Assembly: GCF_003049685.1 (NCBI RefSeq)
Contig: NZ_PYSY02000001.1
Coordinates: 1,798,001 to 1,862,000, forward strand
Direction: 5' to 3'
Length of the DNA: 64,000 bases
Source: Brucella pituitosa
GTDB taxonomy: Bacteria; Pseudomonadota; Alphaproteobacteria; Rhizobiales; Rhizobiaceae
Shown: one piece after another, positions 61,795-64,000 of the stretch
Position numbering within the stretch: the first letter of the stretch is position 1
Layout: every line of letters begins with the position of its first letter
Program-made: the position numbers and the translations under genes
The notes under the pieces: generated by a model
Databases searched by the model: none
The model's input: only the letters and a program-made list of their open reading frames with translations
What the model was told of the DNA's origin: nothing

Positions 61795-61851
61795 TTTGAT
61801 CAATCCCACCTATATGAAGAGAGCAGCCAAGCCTTTTGATGGAGTTCTCAG

Positions 61852-62148
61852 ATGAGCGAAAACATCCAGATTCGGAAAAGTGACAATACGGATAGCGGAC
61901 GTTACTTTGTCGTCATCAACGGCGACGAAGCAGAAATGACCTACACGAAGCTGGGTCCAGCGCTGATTTCCATCGATCACACATTCGTGCCTGATTCGAT
62001 GCGCGGCAAAGGTGTCGCACAGGCCCTGGCGTTGAATGCTGTTGAAGATGCTCGCAAAACCGGCTGGAAGATTGTGCCGCGCTGCAGCTTCATGCAGGCA
62101 CAGGTCAAACGGCATTCCGACTGGTCCGATGTCATAGAGACAGAATAG
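61852..62148 (+). CDS. Small GNAT-type N-acetyltransferase (YjdJ/GTN family)
   Basis: 98-residue single-domain GNAT protein with the pattern ISIDHTFVPDSMRGKGVAQALALNAVEDARKTGWKIVPRCSF (in parts): VPDSMRGKGVA is the acetyl-CoA loop and VPRCSF the family ending, as in YjdJ and human GATD/NATD1-like proteins. The substrate is unknown. GGAG-like site weak. Stand-alone between sciP and a repeat-flanked coiled-coil gene. Confidence 0.85.
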   Translation: MSENIQIRKSDNTDSGRYFVVINGDEAEMTYTKLGPALISIDHTFVPDSMRGKGVAQALALNAVEDARKTGWKIVPRCSFMQAQVKRHSDWSDVIETE

Positions 62149-62186
62149 GTAGTGCAGTTCTGAAGTGCGCCTTTGGTTTTCAGGCT

Positions 62187-62294
62187 TTAGAGCATTTCCA
62201 GTTTAAATTGAATCATTGGAAATGCTCTATCTCTTTGTTTTTACGCGCATCTTGTTCCGAAAACCGGTTCCCACTTTTCGGGATGCGCTCTAGC
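62187..62294. repeat. Palindromic repeat, mixed two-part copy 9
   Basis: TTAGAGCATTTCC...GGAAATGCTCT unit followed by CCGAAAACCGG..CACTTTTCGGGATGCGCTCTAG (in parts). TA at both ends. Its terminal CTA is, on the minus strand, the TAG stop of the coiled-coil protein gene. It combines the AGAGCATTTCC half found at 33487 with the GAGCGCATCC half found elsewhere. Confidence 0.84.
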
Positions 62295-63225
62295 GCAAGT
62301 CGCGAATCCGGCTTGCGAGGCTTTGAGGGCGCCCTTCATTGACCTCGTCTCTGCCTTCCGATCTGTCGGCATTCACGAGAGCGTCGATGGGCGAATCTTC
62401 GCCCTCTTTTTCGGCAGTCGCAGCAACCATCCGAGCAGCCAGGGCCGCCATTTCCTCTCGGAGTGCAGCATTTTCCTTTGAGAGCTCTGCAGACTGCACG
62501 CCCCCTGCAACAAAGGTCGAGCCGTTACGCGTATAACGCTCCAGCCTCTCCTGCGCGTCAGAAAAATCGGAAATCAGCTTATCCAATCTTTGCTGGAGCT
62601 CTGTGTTGCGGCGTCTTTCGCTTTTCAGTTCAGTTTGTGCTGCAGTCAATTGCGTCGAAACCTCATTATAGCGGGCAGATGCATCTTTACGTTCCCGACG
62701 CATCTCGCTCATCTCATTCACCAGACGGCCGTGTTCGACCTCCTTGGCGCTTATCTCGATACGAAGCGTATCGGCCAGATCTTGCAGAGATGAAAGATGT
62801 TTCTGAAGTCGTTCCACTTCAGCCTCGACGATTTCGGCTTTTTCCGCAGCATTATCGCGTTCGACAACCGTCTCTTCAACGGCCTTTTCCCGTTCGTCCA
62901 ACGTCTTTCTCAGTTGGGCGATGTCGTTCTCAAGCGATGCGAAGCGCCTGAGTTCGTCATGCTGCTTTCCAAGCTTGATCAGTTGCTCGGACGATTTTTC
63001 CCGTTCCTGCTTGAGTTGCCGTTCAAGTTTGCTGAAAGCCACGGCATGCTCGGCACGTAAACCGTCACGATCCGCTCTTATTTCGGCAAGCGTTACCGGA
63101 AGTTCGGCATGCACCTGCCGTCGTGCCAGAAAAAAGGCACGGCGCCAAACCGAAGGGCCAAGCAGAACCACGACGAAAACCGCCACGAGAACGCCAAGTA
63201 TGAAAATGAGCGCAGACTGGATCAC
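62290..63225 (-). CDS. Membrane-anchored coiled-coil protein of unknown function
   Basis: About 311 residues: one N-terminal helix (QSALIFILGVLVAVFVVVLLG), a positive stretch (WRRAFFLARRQVHAELP), then a coiled coil of some 190 residues (LERQLKQEREKSSEQL... ERLQKHLSSLQDLADTL...) and a disordered acidic tail. Heptad-like spacing of Leu/Ile is visible. No catalytic motif. Start GTG 63225 chosen because the family begins a few residues before the helix; a TTG at 63276 would add 17. Adjacent to eipA. Possibly an envelope or division scaffold; no family name recognised. Confidence 0.75.
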   Translation of the reverse strand: MIQSALIFILGVLVAVFVVVLLGPSVWRRAFFLARRQVHAELPVTLAEIRADRDGLRAEHAVAFSKLERQLKQEREKSSEQLIKLGKQHDELRRFASLENDIAQLRKTLDEREKAVEETVVERDNAAEKAEIVEAEVERLQKHLSSLQDLADTLRIEISAKEVEHGRLVNEMSEMRRERKDASARYNEVSTQLTAAQTELKSERRRNTELQQRLDKLISDFSDAQERLERYTRNGSTFVAGGVQSAELSKENAALREEMAALAARMVAATAEKEGEDSPIDALVNADRSEGRDEVNEGRPQSLASRIRDLR

Positions 63226-63300
63226 GACTTTGTCACAAAAAGGAAAAAGGACCAGCCAAAGGATAATGGCTGGCAACTATTCATAGATCGTCACCCGCGA

Positions 63301-63346
63301 TGCTAGAACATTTTCAGCAAAAGTGCGAAGCGGTTTTGCGCGAGAT
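63301..63346. repeat. Partial palindromic repeat between the coiled-coil gene and eipA
   Basis: CTAGAACATTTTCAGCAAAAG..TGCGAAGCGGTTTTGCG (in parts) matches, in reverse, the second half of the repeat at 33556-33594. The right arm is lost. Confidence 0.7.
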
Positions 63347-63425
63347 GAATGTTTCAAAACAGACCGGCAGAGCGGTTTCAATGGGGAACCACTCCGCCCA
63401 TGCGACTCATATCGCGCAACACGTA

Positions 63426-64000
63426 TCAGAATGGGTTCCAGGTCGGCGCAGCCGAAAGCTTAAGATACCCGATATTGACACCCAACCTTGCGCCAACACC
63501 CGTACGGATAGGCACCAGCATGATGTTCTGACGCTTGAGCACGTTAAAGCCTGCACCCGCGATCACATAGGCCGAGCCTGCAACACCTGCATAACGACCG
63601 TAAAGGCTCTGGATGTCGTCGAGATTATAGACAAGCATCATCACGCGTGAGCCTTGCCCGCCAAAATCCCAGCCCAGCGATGGACCCTGCCAGAATGTGC
63701 GATGATCACCGGCATTCTTCGTATAGAGCGTGCCTTCACCATAGGTGAGACCGCCTATGAACGCGCCGGAACCTTCCTCGCCCAGAATATATCCGTTCGG
63801 AAGACCAAAACTCTGAAATGCTTTTTCGACGGCACTGGCTATTCCACCAGACGTCGAACCAAAGAACCGGTGCCCCGATTCAACGACTTCCTCGGCTGTG
63901 TATGCGTTGCTGCTCTGTGCCTGCGCTTTGTGCGGCACGACGATAATGGAAATCAGAAATGCCGCAAAAAACGCTACAAAATACGCCGCGTTGCGGAACC
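63426..64000 (-). CDS. eipA: EipA (DUF1134) cell-envelope protein, 5' end outside the window
   Basis: Envelope integrity protein of the DUF1134 family, studied in Brucella as EipA. The frame is open to the window edge: the visible N-terminus reads FRNAAYFVAFFAAFLISIIV followed by VPHKAQAQ, a signal-peptide core and cleavage region, so only the first few residues are missing. The mature domain has GHRFFGSTSGGIASAVEKAF, NGYILGEEGSGAFIGGLTYG, GEGTLYTKNAGDH, WQGPSLGWDFGGQGSRVMML and the ending NIGYLKLSAAPTWNPF. A GTG at 63938 exists but would remove the signal peptide. Periplasmic, role in envelope stress. Confidence 0.92.
   Translation of the reverse strand, partial: FRNAAYFVAFFAAFLISIIVVPHKAQAQSSNAYTAEEVVESGHRFFGSTSGGIASAVEKAFQSFGLPNGYILGEEGSGAFIGGLTYGEGTLYTKNAGDHRTFWQGPSLGWDFGGQGSRVMMLVYNLDDIQSLYGRYAGVAGSAYVIAGAGFNVLKRQNIMLVPIRTGVGARLGVNIGYLKLSAAPTWNPF

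Overview
The window looks like a chromosomal segment from a Brucellaceae alphaproteobacterium (Ochrobactrum/Brucella type). The evidence is gene content and order (rplY-pth-ychF; Rieske/cytochrome b/cytochrome c1; fused TrpE(G) with a Trp-rich leader peptide; SciP/DUF1153; a DUF1134 EipA protein; a NolR-like ArsR regulator) and many copies of the short palindromic intergenic repeats typical of Rhizobiales (cores such as CCGAAAAGTG...CGGTTTTCGG and TAGAGCGC...GCGCTCTA). It reads as conserved core genome: I see no prophage, integron, CRISPR array, full-length insertion sequence, rRNA or tRNA. Species assignment is inference only.

Layout. 1-8.5 kb: 3' end of prs, chrA and a HerA-like ATPase (minus), then rplY, pth, a DHFR-fold protein, ychF and two MaoC-fold hydratases, then apt. 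8.8-15.6 kb: bc1 complex operon petABC and a tandem pair of ABC exporter half-transporters (minus). 15.8-21 kb: trmL, a purine nucleoside permease, hemF, a yjhX/GNAT pair resembling the TopAI-YjhQ toxin-antitoxin module, and an LpxO-like hydroxylase. 21.2-30.8 kb: translationally coupled cca-NUDIX-DUF1285 (minus), back to back with a four-gene MoxR/DUF58/BatA-like operon (plus). 30.8-35.1 kb: GNAT, glutathionyl-hydroquinone reductase, OmpW (with a perfect FNR box), NUDIX, metallophosphoesterase. 35.2-41 kb: leuA with a Leu-rich leader peptide, a CDF cation transporter, and trpE(G) with a WWW leader peptide and attenuator. 41.5-48.3 kb: Lrp, MarR and MFS genes, then DUF2333-rsm22-lysR-DMT (minus). 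48.7-57.3 kb: choline uptake system choXWV (plus) and dipeptide uptake system dppABCDF (minus). 57.6-64 kb: HugZ, NolR-like regulator, a TrmH-type methyltransferase, mnmA, sciP with CtrA-box-like sites, a small GNAT, a coiled-coil membrane protein and a truncated eipA.

Functional threads: amino-acid biosynthesis under leader-peptide control (leuA, trpE), respiratory energy conversion (petABC), haem metabolism (hemF, hugZ), translation and tRNA maturation (rplY, pth, ychF, trmL, cca, mnmA, rsm22, trmH-like), nutrient ABC uptake (cho, dpp), envelope (ompW, lpxO-like, eipA) and cell-cycle control (sciP).

The observations most worth a second look are not coding. Several TA-flanked palindromic repeats start exactly at, and supply, the TAG stop codon of the preceding gene (at least six genes). 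Upstream of leuA lies a 40-codon leader with five Leu codons in nine positions, followed by two mutually exclusive hairpins. Other regulatory signals include an FNR palindrome before ompW, two TTAN-N7-TTAN motifs before sciP, and a palindrome abutting the start codon of a marR gene that appears leaderless.
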